The notes below the pieces were generated by a model. The model worked only from the letters and a program-made list of their open reading frames with translations, ran no database searches and was not told where the DNA came from. Shown one piece after another: positions 1 to 11,100 of a stretch of 64,000 bases of DNA. Both the position numbers and the translations under genes were made by a program. The stretch is from NCBI RefSeq assembly GCF_015832195.1, contig NC_052017.1, forward strand, positions 71,363,801-71,427,800. The letters are read 5' to 3'. How positions within the stretch are numbered: the stretch's first letter is position 1; each line of letters starts with the position of its first letter. Source of the stretch: Motacilla alba alba (Eukaryota; Chordata; Aves; Passeriformes; Motacillidae).

Positions 1-43
1 CAAAGTCAGCTTGGGAACACAGCTGAGTATTGCCCTGTATGCT

Positions 44-93
44 ATGGAATATCCCATTGGACAAACTTGTCCAATGCCCTGGCAGCATTCCAT
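44..93. repeat. Nested inverted repeat with near-perfect palindrome
   Basis: A perfect 10-bp inverted repeat (CATTGGACAA / TTGTCCAATG) lies at 55-64 and 67-76 with a 2-nt centre. It is enclosed by a second 7-bp pair, ATGGAAT at 44-50 and ATTCCAT at 87-93. Together they could extrude as a small cruciform or fold as an RNA stem. It lies inside the ERV-like fragment. Confidence 0.85.
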
Positions 94-142
94 CAAAACC
101 TTTTGCCTACCCCAACCTAATTGCTGAGGTGGGCAGAGTGGG

Positions 143-169
143 AAATGTGATTGCTGTGCAATCACATTT
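143..169. repeat. Perfect 12-bp hairpin
   Basis: AAATGTGATTGC at 143-154 is the exact reverse complement of GCAATCACATTT at 158-169, with a 3-nt loop. It is the second perfect hairpin within 130 bp of the window start and lies in the same ERV-like fragment. Confidence 0.9.
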
Positions 170-285
170 GAGTAATAACTGAAGCACTGGTATATTATCA
201 GCATTGGTTGGCCACAAATCAAAACCCCCATGCAGGTTGCTATGGGGAAGGTTAAGTCCATCCCAGCCAGACACAGTGCTTACTA

Positions 286-1850
286 GAAATGTCTTGTAGA
301 ACAAATGCTCTTTATTTTAATCTCTTGTTCATATCTCTTCTCAAAGTACCATCACCTCTTCTGACCACCTTTGTTTCATTTTTCAAACTGTCAAAATATT
401 TGTGGTAAAACTAAATTCCTGTAGAGATGAACTTTTTCCTTTGTTGCAAGAAGCTGACAAGAGATCTGTCTGATAAATGTGGAAAAAATTTAAATCAAGC
501 CTATGCATTTATTGTATGATGTGGTTAGAAGTTCCATCTGCAGACTGTGACTGTTGTGTGAGTTGTTGTACAAATATGGGAACAAAACACGTCTTCTGTC
601 ACGGGAGTCACCGTTTCCATACCAGAGCTGATGACAAAGCTGTCTGAATCCTAGAACATAGTGAGACACATTGGTGTGATAGGCAGCAATGTCATCATCG
701 TTTCTTTAATCTACTGTTAACAGACATTCCTCATCAAACAGGACAAGTTTAATGATGAAGAGCAGGAACTTGTTGTCTGGATTTGTGCTGGAGCAGGGAT
801 GGAGAACTCACCTTTGCTCAGTGGTCAAGAGATGGTTTGATCCTAAAAACACTTGCAGAGAGTGGAGAAGCTGTTCCTTTCAAAGACCTAAGGACATGAT
901 TCATTTCTTGTGTAGAACTGAATGCACCTCAGCTTCCAAGCCTTTTCTCTGAGCAAGTGAGAACATGGGCACTTGGCACCTTTCAGAAAGTTCTGAAATG
1001 TGGCAGAATCGTGATTCTTCCAAAAATTTAAAAGCCCATGATTGATGTAGTAGAACTCTGAATTTCCCGTGTTGTCAAATTCTTTTTCTAGCTTAGCAAA
1101 ATAAAAATCTTTCTTTACTTAGGATATGCAAATTACATATATGGTCTACTTTATCTTTAGATACAATTTGCAAACTGATGTATGGAGTTTTATGTCCCCA
1201 GTGATTACTTTGGAGGCAAGTCTCCTAACAGAACATTGGACTGAAAACCAAAACCTTGTAGGGAGGGGCTGGTTTTGTACTGATAAGTATTCACTTATTT
1301 TTCTGTAGAAGTATCTTTTGTCTTTAAATAGAAACATTTGGAACCCAAGAATGATTTTCAGAAGCAAAAGAGTTTTTTATTTTGAAATGCCATGTCAGCA
1401 GATCCAGTGCCTCCAAAATAAATAGTTGCAAGGTGCTTCTCTGCCTTGAATTCCTCTGATATTTTTTCCTGTTTTTAATATATTTTTAAAACTGAGGTAT
1501 AAATATACTCTCTCTAAACTTGACTGCAAATACTAACTGCCAGCTAAAAAAGAAAGAGATCAGACAAACAAGTGGTTTTTGATGGGCTTTAAAAGCTTAG
1601 TCATTCTTTCTCTTGTGAAATATGACATTCTCATAAAACCCTTTTTCCCTTTAATGCCAAAACGATACTCCTGTTAATAATGTAATGCTTATGGCACCAG
1701 CCACCTCTAGTCATGAGAGCAATGAGCTGACCCAAGCAATATTGTACTTGAGGGACTTGTCCAAGCAAATGTGCCTCTCACCCCTCCACACTAGAAGTAG
1801 CTGAAGAGAAGAAACATGATAATAGCTTAACATGATGCACAGGTGCTACG
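286..1850. other. Noncoding single-copy sequence
   Basis: Nothing recognisable was found here. It is AT-rich with short open frames only (at most about 70 codons). It has no LINE phrases, no tandem structure and no RNA gene. Confidence 0.55.
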
Positions 1851-1851
1851 T

Positions 1852-1901
1852 GGTTGGTTGTTGGGATTTTTTTGTTGGTCTATGTGCTTGTTTATTTTTT
1901 T
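1852..1901 (+). repeat. G/T-rich low-complexity tract
   Basis: An irregular T and G run (TGGTTGG, then TTTTTTTGTTGG, then TTTATTTTTTTG). It is one of several such tracts in the window, some on each strand. The flanking 1902-2315 holds nothing recognisable. Confidence 0.7.
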
Positions 1902-2315
1902 GTATTCTGTTTGTGAAATAAAAGAATTTAATTTGTAGAGTAGGATGCCACATCTTGAGCAGCATGTAGATGTAGGAAATTCTACTTAGATAGAAGCTAT
2001 TTATTAGAAGGGTTTTTGACATCATGGGATTAGAGGTTCATGCAGCAATAAATATGTGATACAGAAACTTACTATCTTGATCTCATCCTTGTGTGTGAGT
2101 CTAGACAGAAGGATGCTCTGAGATGCCTTTCCACCCTTTGTTTCTGTCCCCTTGTATTAGTGTGAGTGTTCCAGGTCACTTTTCACCATGTCAAAAGTAG
2201 TTGTTCCTCTTTTATACTTCACATTGAAAATGTGTGACTTGCTTTTAAGTCCTGCCTTAACCCCACAGTGAACTATGGAGATGAGCCTGCAATGCTGAAT
2301 TCAAAAGAATGAAGT

Positions 2316-2690
2316 TTGCAGAGGATCAGTTACTTCTCTTGGTCTGCTGTTAACCTTTTACAGCTAAAAGCAGGAACGGGGGTGCTGCTTAGCGCTTGTA
2401 CTTCACAAAATGCTAAAAGAGAGCAAAGACAGAAGGCCCTCTATGGCTGCCCAAAGTGGCTGGACCAAATCTATGCCCCACTAGCTGACCTCAGCACTCA
2501 GTGCTGCCACGGGTCCTACCAGGTGTGTGGGAACAGGGTCCTTGGGCAACAGGGTAGGAGGCCAGCTCTGCCGCAGATCCAGCATAGCTATTATTCTGGG
2601 AAGGGAGGAGAGGTGGATAAGGGATGGACACCACAGACTCACAAGATATTTACAAAGTCTTTTTAAAGCAAAGGTCTCATTTAAACATAA
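2316..2690. mobile_element. Unassigned repeat-like, GC-richer block (possible LTR fragment)
   Basis: This block is clearly more GC-rich than its flanks. It contains dense purine and pyrimidine words such as CAGGAACGGGGGTGC and ACAGGGTCCTTGGGCAACAG, a small palindrome (CAGCACT C AGTGCTG, 2492-2506) and an open frame of 116 codons with no domain. Its texture resembles avian LTR sequence, and I have a weak sense of familiarity, but no TG...CA ends, target duplication or polyadenylation signal could be placed. It may also be a single-copy conserved or regulatory block. The frame is not called as a gene because overlapping frames on both strands are equally open. The interval 2692-3017 to its right holds nothing recognisable. 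Confidence 0.3.
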
Positions 2691-3017
2691 TGATCTGTAG
2701 GACAAGATCTCATTATTTAAGCCTATTTCTGGAGCTTGAGGGTGTCTGGTTTTGTTCTCATCTGCATATAGGAGATTTCTGGCTGTTATTCCATAACTTC
2801 CACAAGTGAATGCTGAACTAGCTTATTGGAGCTCCATTGACTGAACCCTTCAGCCCCTTGCAGAACTAGCAATGAATGACCCAACAGGTTCATTACATGA
2901 GGTTGTAAATTTGTATATACAGGTACTTATAAATAACACTGCTTATCAGTGTAACAGGTACACAGTGTTCTGCTTTTGAGAACTGAAGCAGCAGAAGAAG
3001 CCTTGTTCAGCTTTTAA

Positions 3018-4169
3018 ACTTCAGTTGCCATGGAGGGTATCCTCAATCTATCCCACTCCTACCAGTTTATTTCCAGGGCCAGAAAGAGTTGCCCTAAATC
3101 TGGAGAGGGATTGCAGGGATTTCCTTTCAATAGGAAAGCACCTGAAGAGCAGCAAAGGAATTCCAGCCACTCCAGCTTTGTTGGAGGCCCAGCTCTATGC
3201 AAATACACATATCATGAGGAATAAATAAGAGGAATTAGCTGTGTGCACATGCTTGCAGGGCTATTTCACAGCAGCCAGCGTCACAGGGATGAAAACTATT
3301 TGACACTGTCCCATATGACATCCTAAACTGAAGAGACATGGATTTGGTGTATAGCCACTCAGTGAATTAAGAATTAGCTGAATGTTCACACTCAGTGAGT
3401 TGCAGTCAATGGCTCAGTGTTGAAGTGAAGATAGGGATGAGTGGTGTTCCTCAGAGTATGTTATTAGGACCGGTGCTGTTTAACAACTTTGTCAACAACA
3501 TGGACAGTGAGATCAAGTGCACCTCAGCAAGATTGCAAATGGCATCAAGTCCTGTGGTGCAGTTGACACTCTGGAGGGAAGGGGTATCATCCTGGGGGAC
3601 CTGGACTTGGCTTGAGAATTGGGCCTGTGAAAACCTAATGAGGCTCAACAAGGCTAAGTGCTAATTCTTGTGAATATATTGATAACAGCCCTGAGGAGAT
3701 GTACTTAGGGCTGTTGGAGGAAAAGCTTGACATGACTGAACAAAGGGCACTTGCATACCAGAAAGCCATCTGGATCATGGGCTACATCAAAAGCAGTGTG
3801 GCCAGCAGGTCAAGGGAGACGATTCTGTCCCTCTACTCCACTCTTGTGAAACTCTAGCTGGGTACCACATCCAATTCTGGGGCCCCCAACATAAGAAGGG
3901 AATGGACCTGTTGGAGTGAGTCCAGAGAAGGGCCATGAAGAAGTCTGGAGAGGGACTCTTTACAGTGGTTTGTAGTGATCTGACATGGGGAAATGGCTTT
4001 AAACTGAAAGAAAGTAGGTTTAGATTAGATATTAGGAAGGAGTTCTTTACTGTGGGGACAGTGAGACAACAGAAGAGAGTGTTCAGAGAAGTCGTGGATG
4101 GAAGTGCTCAAAACCAGATGGAATGAGGCTTTGAGTAAGCTGGTTTAGTGGAAGGTGTCCCTGCCCATA
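3018..4169 (+). mobile_element. CR1 LINE, internally deleted, sense strand
   Basis: CR1 is a non-LTR retrotransposon encoding an endonuclease and reverse transcriptase; this copy is dead. Near 3190-3235 the frame reads LYANTHIMRNK, a stop, then EELAV, matching the start of the CR1 endonuclease domain (family form roughly LYTNARSMGNKQEELEA). At about 3300 it jumps to a reverse-transcriptase phrase, FDTVPYDIL-like, so most of the endonuclease and the N-terminal RT are missing. Next comes GVPQSMLLGPVLFNNFVNNM (3430-3500), the conserved RT block before the catalytic site. The C-terminal RT and the 3' UTR follow (GAAGGAGTTCTTTACTGTGG at about 4037 and GGAAGGTGTCCCTGCCCATA at 4150-4169). Numerous stops and frameshifts are present. 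The 5' boundary is approximate. The terminal segment to the right is in the opposite orientation and is described separately. Confidence 0.9.
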
Positions 4170-4245
4170 ACATCATAGAACCATAGAAGGGTTTGAGTTT
4201 GAAGGGACCTTAAAGATTACCCAGTTCCAACCATTCTATGATTTT
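4170..4245 (-). mobile_element. CR1 3' terminal segment in inverted orientation
   Basis: Directly after the sense CR1 reaches CCTGCCCATA, the sequence switches to the reverse complement of a CR1 3' end: ATCATAGAACCATAGAAGGG, then GAAGGGACCTTAAAGATTAC, then CCAGTTCCAACC. At about 4234 it ends in TTCTATGATTTT, which reads as a normal sense CR1 tail. The order therefore fits an in-place inversion of roughly 65 bp of the CR1 terminus. A short antisense CR1 inserted into the older copy is the alternative. Confidence 0.75.
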
Positions 4246-5045
4246 ATTGGATTCAGTGGCAGCTGAAAGCTGAGGAGGTCCAGTGGGCAGGAGGATCAGC
4301 TAAGAGTTTCATTTGTGGGATGTGTTCATGCTCAAGCAAGAAGTGCTGGAGGTGCTGTGTGAGCTTAGAAGTTGAAGAATACCACAAGAGCTGATATGGG
4401 TAAAAGACAGAAGGGGATACAAGTGCCAGTGAGAAATTTTCAGAAGGGGAAGAAGCTTTGCTTCATGATCTTGTTCTTGAATACAAAGAGGGATAATGGA
4501 AATATTTTGAAGCAGAGTGAAACATGTCTTTCATGTACTGTTTGGGAAATGTGATGTTTTGTGTGTTAGTCTGCCTGTGCAGTGCTCAGCACAGGTGTCT
4601 TTGAAACTATGTGTTGCTGGGGAAAAGACTTTTCAACTGTGCCATTTCGTAAGGAGCCCTTAACAGTATTGGTGTAGATAATGCAATGGTCTATGGTTAT
4701 AATCACAAATTTATGATAATTGTGCTTTGCTAGTTATTCAGGGAAACAGATAAAGGTTCTGTGGTCATTTCATATTTCTTAATGCAGACCTAGCTAACAT
4801 AAAAACTGTGCTTAAAATGGTTTGCCTATTGAATGAATTAGCAGTAATCCTCTTGCAGCTCCATGTCAGCACCTAACTCTCTGAGAGACCTTTGAAAAAT
4901 CTTAACAGCAGGTACTGCAGTTGCTAGCTTTTTCCCTATAGTGTTCAGGGGAGCATTGAACCATTTTCATGGGAAAATCTGAGTAGGAATGTGGTCACTT
5001 AATTAATGACTGACTGAATGATCTATTCTTTTAATTGTTGACTAT
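4246..5045. other. Noncoding single-copy sequence
   Basis: No gene or repeat recognised. 4640-4830 is a compact AT-rich stretch without simple repeats, but I see no specific motif that would support a function. Confidence 0.5.
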
Positions 5046-5047
5046 TC

Positions 5048-5074
5048 TTCTTTTTTTCTTTTTTTTTTTTTTTT
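5048..5074 (+). repeat. Poly(T)-rich tract
   Basis: About 27 bases almost entirely T, interrupted by single C. It could be the poly(A) tail of an antisense retroposed sequence, but the neighbouring 5075-5460 has no recognisable parent. A second A-rich run lies at 5460-5474. Confidence 0.85.
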
Positions 5075-5712
5075 AAAGGGATGACACTGCCTTCAGGCCC
5101 AATCTTCAGATAGTGTGAATTGGTCCAGAACTGTCCATACTGCTGTGCTGGTTAATTTTTTACTTGCAGAAACTCTAACTTCCCTAGTGCAAGAACACGG
5201 GGGGAGGGAGAAATACTGTCTGATGTTTTGGGAGAATGGTTATGACTGGGTCCTGGATCATTGGATTCAGGGAGAATTTTGTCATTTGACTTTAATCAGA
5301 ACAGGATCAGAAGCTTTTCACCAGAATGTGAAGCTCTGAACAAGGGCATCCTGACAAAGTGTCTTTCACTCTTTGGCTGAGTCTGTTGGCATGACAGTCT
5401 GGAGAAGTAGGAAAAGTTATTCTGCAGCATTGCATACTGATATCAATAATATACTTAAAACAAAAAAAAAAAAATCAGAGATACTTGAAGGTTCAGACCC
5501 TTTTGCTTAGAAAATGAGTAAAAGGGAAATATAAATTTTTGTTTGCTGATGTTCAATAGGATCAGTTGCTGGTAGCTGTATTAAATTCAGAAGTCTGGAA
5601 TTATAATCTGCTTATTAATATTTTATTTTTTGGCAACTAAAGAAACCCATTGCATGGAGCACTGGACAAACACATACCATGAAATATTTCTTGCCCTGTA
5701 TAGCTCACAGAT

Positions 5713-5806
5713 TAAAAACCCAAACCCAACCAAATAAACAAACACATACATACACACACACACCTCCCACCTCCCAAACAAACAGAAACAACAAAACAAC
5801 AAACCC
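5713..5806 (+). repeat. A/C-rich tract with short (CA)n
   Basis: An A and C only stretch in which AAACCCAAACCCAACC-like words lead into (CA)6 at 5752-5763, then CCTCCCACCTCCC, then CAAACAAACAG-like words. It is strongly strand-asymmetric. It opens short spurious frames on both strands, which are not genes. Confidence 0.85.
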
Positions 5807-6684
5807 ATCTACCTCAGGAAAACAGAAATCTAAATATATTTGGAATCTTTCTGTTTTTATAGTCGTTGTAACAGGATAAAATTAATTTGTGACACATATG
5901 TCAGTAGTTGGTTCAAATGCTTGGCTTGTTAAAGAGCTGAAATCCTTTTTAGAGCTGGGTGGTGTGGTGAGGGCTGGTGCTGACCTCATCCTGTTTTCTT
6001 TAGGGAGGAACAAATGGAGAAGTAGGGAAAAAAATAGTCATAGTTCCTATTCACTTCAAGAGACAGAAATATTTACTCATTTAAATAATGGCAAAATATG
6101 GATTGTCCATATTCTCTAGCTGGAAAACTTGAAGTAATTTTCTGTGTACCTCTCTAATTTTTACACACATTTCATGGTCCTTGATTATTAGGTGTAGAGA
6201 CTTTGGAATTAAAATATCTGTAACTCTGTATTCATCACCCTGATTGTGGCACTGTATTAAGGTGTGAAAATGTCCTTGGACTATTTTCCTATCTTGCATT
6301 CTAAAAATGGGTGTTGCACCATACACTTTGTGAGACATAAGGATTGAGCTTAAGACTATTGACTGTAGGTATGATCACTTCAGAGACAATGGTTGTATTA
6401 TTACTGTAATAACAGAGGGTAAAAACTGGGTAAAGAAAATGAGTGGGGTCTTATATTTAGTGAAGAGTAAGCAGAATCAAGCAGGGCCTCAACAATGTTG
6501 GTGGATGATATTATTAAATTTCTAATGAGAAATCTTAGAAAATAAATCAGCTGACACGGCCAAGGGCAGTCTCTGTAGAATTTGAAAGCAGAGGAGGGAG
6601 CTTGGTGATTCTTGGAACAGCCAACATCAATGTAGAGTTAGGGGACTGGGAAATGTTTTTTTAAATTAGAGAGGCCTGTAGGAA
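5807..6684. other. Noncoding sequence
   Basis: No feature recognised. An 85-codon frame on the minus strand at 6081-6338 shows no domain or composition suggestive of a protein and is treated as chance. Confidence 0.5.
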
Positions 6685-6855
6685 GGCCAGAAAATTGATC
6701 AGGCAGGATTTTAATTACCAAGATATTGATTAAGATAATAATTATCCACAAATTAAGAAAGGGTTCATAGTGCAAGATTGCTTCCTTAAGCTGTTTGTGA
6801 GCTTGCAGAGTCACACAGTCTTGGATTCAGCCCCAGGGAACTGAGCCAACTCTGA
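6685..6855 (+). mobile_element. Decayed LINE (CR1/L3-like) endonuclease fragment
   Basis: In one frame the stretch reads QDFNYQDID followed by a stop. This matches the conserved end of LINE endonuclease domains (family form GDFNxPDIxW). Downstream comes a region ending in HTVLDSAPGN, comparable to the family's TVLDLVLTN block at about the right spacing. Stops and base changes show it is ancient. Flanks at 6530-6680 and 6855-7000 may belong to the same insertion but carry no phrase I can place. Confidence 0.42.
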
Positions 6856-6859
6856 CAAG

Positions 6860-8050
6860 TGAGGTGGAGATGACTTGTGGAACACCATGGTATCAGGCTG
6901 GGAAGGGTGAGGAGTACTTAGGGAGGAAGCACAGAGGGCTGCTGGTTTGCTTTGGGTTTGAGGTTTTTTTTAGGTTAGTAAAGGGAAATTTTGAGGAAAT
7001 GTGCCTGAGGAATTTCTTCTGATTATGAAAATCTCCATCTGTAGAACTGAAAAATAAATGTGATTTCCTCAGAGAGGATGTAATTAAAATGTGTCCTGGT
7101 TAAGTCTACACAGGTTAAAGACTGATGGGGGTAAAGTCAGTATCAAATTAGCATAAAGTATGAAGCAGGTACTTTCTTAAGCTGCAGTATAATCAGTTCA
7201 TTGAGGAGCAAAATAGGGTGACACACAGAAACAAAAAAAAATGCATAGAACTAAATTTCTTTTCAATTTATAAAAATAAGTTTTTAATGCTATTTCTCCT
7301 TTAGCCACTCACTTTTCTAGATCACACTTTCAGAGCTAGGAATGTTTTGTCTGTTAAACAGGACAGGCAAAGATAGTGGTAACAGAATGTGTTGACAATT
7401 TGTAATGGAATATTACAGGTTTTGCTGAGTAGCCAATGGATGTATTTCTTTTAATGATAAACACTGCTCTCTTTTCTCACTTTTACGATGGTCCAGAGTA
7501 AAGGTGTTTGAGGAGTGGGGTGAATTATAGAGAAACAGTTTAAGTTTTACCATCCACTAGCAATAATAACTAGCCAGGCTTGAAGCGAGGAAGCAAACCA
7601 TATCCTTCCAGCAGATAAACTGTCTTACTGCTTAAGGAGAATACAAAGAATTCCTATTCGCAACAGCTCCTGCAGGAAAGAAGTTGCATTCTCAGGCACA
7701 AGGGGACAGTCATCTTATTGGTGGCATTTATATGTGGGGAGAGAAAAAAAAATCATCATTTTTATTCTCCTTTGTATTCATAGAGCAGTGAGGGCCAGAG
7801 AAAGCAGTTCCAAGAAAAATGAAGTGGATTAGAAAAGGAGATAGGGCAGCTCCCCAGTAATGTTTTTATTATCTATTTTCCATAATGAAAGAATGGAAAT
7901 AAGCTTTATTTACAGTATCTTTTTCTCAAGTTGCTGGAATAATCAGATATCTTGCAGTAAAACATGAAATGGCCTGGACTTCTTTAAATAAACTACAGTT
8001 ATTCAATGTAACCAACAGACAAGCCCAGCTTAGTAAGAAACAGAGTTATT
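6860..8050. other. Noncoding single-copy sequence
   Basis: No gene, RNA or repeat recognised. Short A runs occur at 7230 and 7745. Confidence 0.5.
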
Positions 8051-8052
8051 GA

Positions 8053-8125
8053 TTTCTTTTTCTCTTCTTTGTTCTGTTTTTTTTTGGTTTTTTTTTTTAA
8101 TAATAAATGCTTTTTTTTTTTTTTT
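8053..8125 (+). repeat. T-rich tract with T15 run
   Basis: T-rich sequence with interruptions that ends in an uninterrupted run of 15 T at 8111-8125. The run is flanked by ATGC and GCAT, so the sides can pair. Confidence 0.85.
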
Positions 8126-11100
8126 AAAGCATGTGATCAGCGAAATGTGATGAATGGGAAGATGCAAGACAGGAACAATGTATTATACTTTAAAAATACT
8201 TTTTATTTAGCTTTAAGTTGATTTTTGAGGAAAATAAAATGGGGCTCTTTATGTAGCACCTATATTTATGACAGAACCTGAATATAAATTAAATCACTTA
8301 AAGGGAATTAAAGGAATATGCTTTGGTTGTATTTGTCAAATAACTTGGTTGATGTAAAAATAATCTACCAAATTATATCTGTGGGGTGAGGTAGGGATCA
8401 GAGGAAGGCTTCCCTCTCAAATGCTGTGGAAGATGACATTTTAGTTCTGTCATCTGCTGAATGGGTTTGAATTTGTATTTCTGCATTTCCATAAAGTGCT
8501 CTCCTTGTTGTGTTCCCATATGGCTGCTCTTACTCTCCTGCTAAAGCTATTTCAATTTATGTAATGTGCTTCATCCCCTAAGTGGGATGCTGCTTGAACC
8601 CTGATAGTGTTGCCTCCTGTGAGAGTACTCGGGCACTTTGCATAACCTCTCAAGCCCCTTATGATTTACTCCTGTGCACAGACATGTGGGCAAAACACCT
8701 CTCCCTTACCCTGCATGACACAATTTTCTGCATTAATCAGATCCCGTGCACTCTCTGCACAGAAGAGTAGTGAGGTGTATTCCTATAAATCCATCCACTC
8801 CTTCCTCCCAAAACTGAACACCTTGGGCTGGGTCACCGCCTGCCTCCCATAAGCAAACGTTAAAGAAATTTACAGGGAAGCAGGAGAGGGTGCTATCCAT
8901 TGGTATGTGTTTCTGCTTTCCTTGGCTGGCAGTAGTGATCTGCACCCTGTTGTCCTGAGCTCTTCATTTAGCCATTGCTTCCACAGCAATCTGACAAGCT
9001 CATACTGTGGTGTGGCCACGCTGGCCAAACTGAGTCCCCTTTATTTTCGTTCTCTGGATGATACAAAACAAAACCTTAAAGTGGAGATGTTTTTTCCTAG
9101 TGATCCTAATAGATCCTTCTCCTCCATGTGCCTTCTGATTTCATAAGTGGCTGGAGTTGCCCCTCTATCTTTCCTAGCCTCCACTCCACACACTCACCAG
9201 TCTGTTATGTGCTTCCCTAGCTTCCATCTCTTGGCAAAGAGCAGATGTGCTGGGGCTGCCCATCACTAGTGTGGGGCCACCTTCACTTACAGCTCCAGCA
9301 AAAGCTCCTCATTGCCCAAATCTGGGCATCTGGGCTGCTGCTGCTGAGGACTATATTTAATCTCTTGGCTCCATGGTGCAGGTGAAGCTTTTTTAATCTC
9401 TTCAGGAAATTGTGAAAGAATGGGGAAATAACTTTGAGCAAGTGGATAGATGTTCAGGGCAGGAATGCTAAAATCAAGTAGAGGAAAGTATTTAGTGGAT
9501 ATGGATCATTTTTTTGCTTTATCAGCCTATCCTTACCCATCAGTCATTTCTGTTGCACAATGAACATAAACCAGAATTAGCACTTTGAAGTTAGGGTAGG
9601 GCTGGAAATATAAATCAGTTGAGAATCTGCTTTCTGCTTTATGACCAACAAAATGTTCACTTGGTGCGGACACTTGCTAAGCCCCTCAGCTTTCAATGTG
9701 AAGTTCTTGCTGTGGCAGATAATGGCTGCAAGTTTTTGCTGGCTGCTGAAAGTAAAAGGGAGGAGCTCTGATCTTTTCAACTTAGTGGAGGATCACAGAA
9801 GCAGCAAGGTTCAGAGTTATGAAACCTCTCTAATATCCAGCAGCAATGTAATTTTTTCCTTATTAAAGGCATTTGTCTAATTTTTATGTAAATAGCCACT
9901 GCCTGGTGGTCACTCTAATCCAACAGCATTACTGCTGGCAAACAAGGGATTAAGAAGAAAATGCTGTATTGAAATTAAAGCTGTAGGGCCTGATAGAGCT
10001 AGGTTACCATTATATTCTATAGATACTCTATCGTTCTTGCCACTTCCATTGTGCTTTATTTCAGTGCTCAGGGTTTTCTATAACTAAAATACTTTTTTAA
10101 TCCTTTTTTCACACCCTCTAATGAAAACCTTGATGCTGAATAATCCACTGAGCTTTGTGCATTTGTTAGATTTCTGCTTCATTAAATTACCAAATTTCAG
10201 CGGCAGCAGAGAAGGGTGGCAAAATGTCAACATGACTTTACAAAGCCAGAAGCTGCCCATTTTTAAAGGTGAATCTGATCTCTATTAATGCTTGTTTTCT
10301 GCATTTCAGCACCACCCTTTATAAAGTGATGGAGGGATGGAAAGAACTCCAGGGCAGGCTTTCAGAGTCCAGTAACTTGCATTTTTCTCAATCAACATTC
10401 TCATGAACCAAGAAACCCAGGGATGTGGGTTTACAAGGACATTGAGTCTGAATTCCATTGCTGGACATCTTGGGATTTGTTTGGTTTGCACTGTATTAGT
10501 GATAACATATGGTCTTTGAGTGCTCATCAGTATTGTGGCATTTGATACTACAAATACATGCCAAAAGAAACAGAAGTCTAACATGAAACAGTGGAATCAA
10601 AGCTGCATATGTTTTCTAGTGGCTGATAAAGTATCTTCCCCCAGCCATCTGAGTGTCTGATCGGCAGACACTAATCTCTGGAATTTGTGATGATGTTCCT
10701 GGTCCCTAATCAGTGTTATATTTCATGTACATTGTGCTGGGACTTTCTTGGGTTGAGGAAGGAAACTATTATTCAGTATAACATCATATCAGTAGCAGTG
10801 CTGAGAGTCCTGATATATATTTATTTAGGTTCATCCTTAGGGGAATTGGTACAATTCTAGATTGGCTGAAGATCAGCTAAATTCTTGATTCGAAGCTTGT
10901 GCAATTTTTTTTTTCCTTTTTAATTTAAAATGCCCTACAGTTCAAACCCATACTTTCAGAGAGGCTCTTGGTCATGTCAACAGGACTTTTGGTTAAGCAA
11001 GGAAAATAGACATTTGTTGTTAGGGCAAGTAGCCGCTACAAGAAGTTCTGCTGAACAAAACTGCATGCTGGGAAGTACAAAAGAGAATCATTATTAAGGA

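Larger units (their letters stand above)
1..285 (+). mobile_element. Old endogenous retrovirus fragment (3' internal, ERVL-like)
   Basis: This stretch resembles the 3' end of the internal region of avian endogenous retroviruses. The order of short phrases (an early GTATTGCCCTGTATGCTATG, a middle TATTATCAGCATT, and a late TCCATCCCAGCC followed by GACACAGTG) matches the pattern I associate with that region. The copy is truncated by the window edge on the left, is degenerate and has no intact reading frame. The match is from memory of the family, not from an alignment, so the subfamily is uncertain. No flanking LTR, primer-binding site or polypurine tract could be identified. It could instead be a different dispersed avian repeat. 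Confidence 0.45.

Noticed and set aside
3025..3228. Two overlapping 64-67 codon plus frames
   Set aside because: Both lie within the CR1 copy, and one contains its endonuclease start. Not genes.
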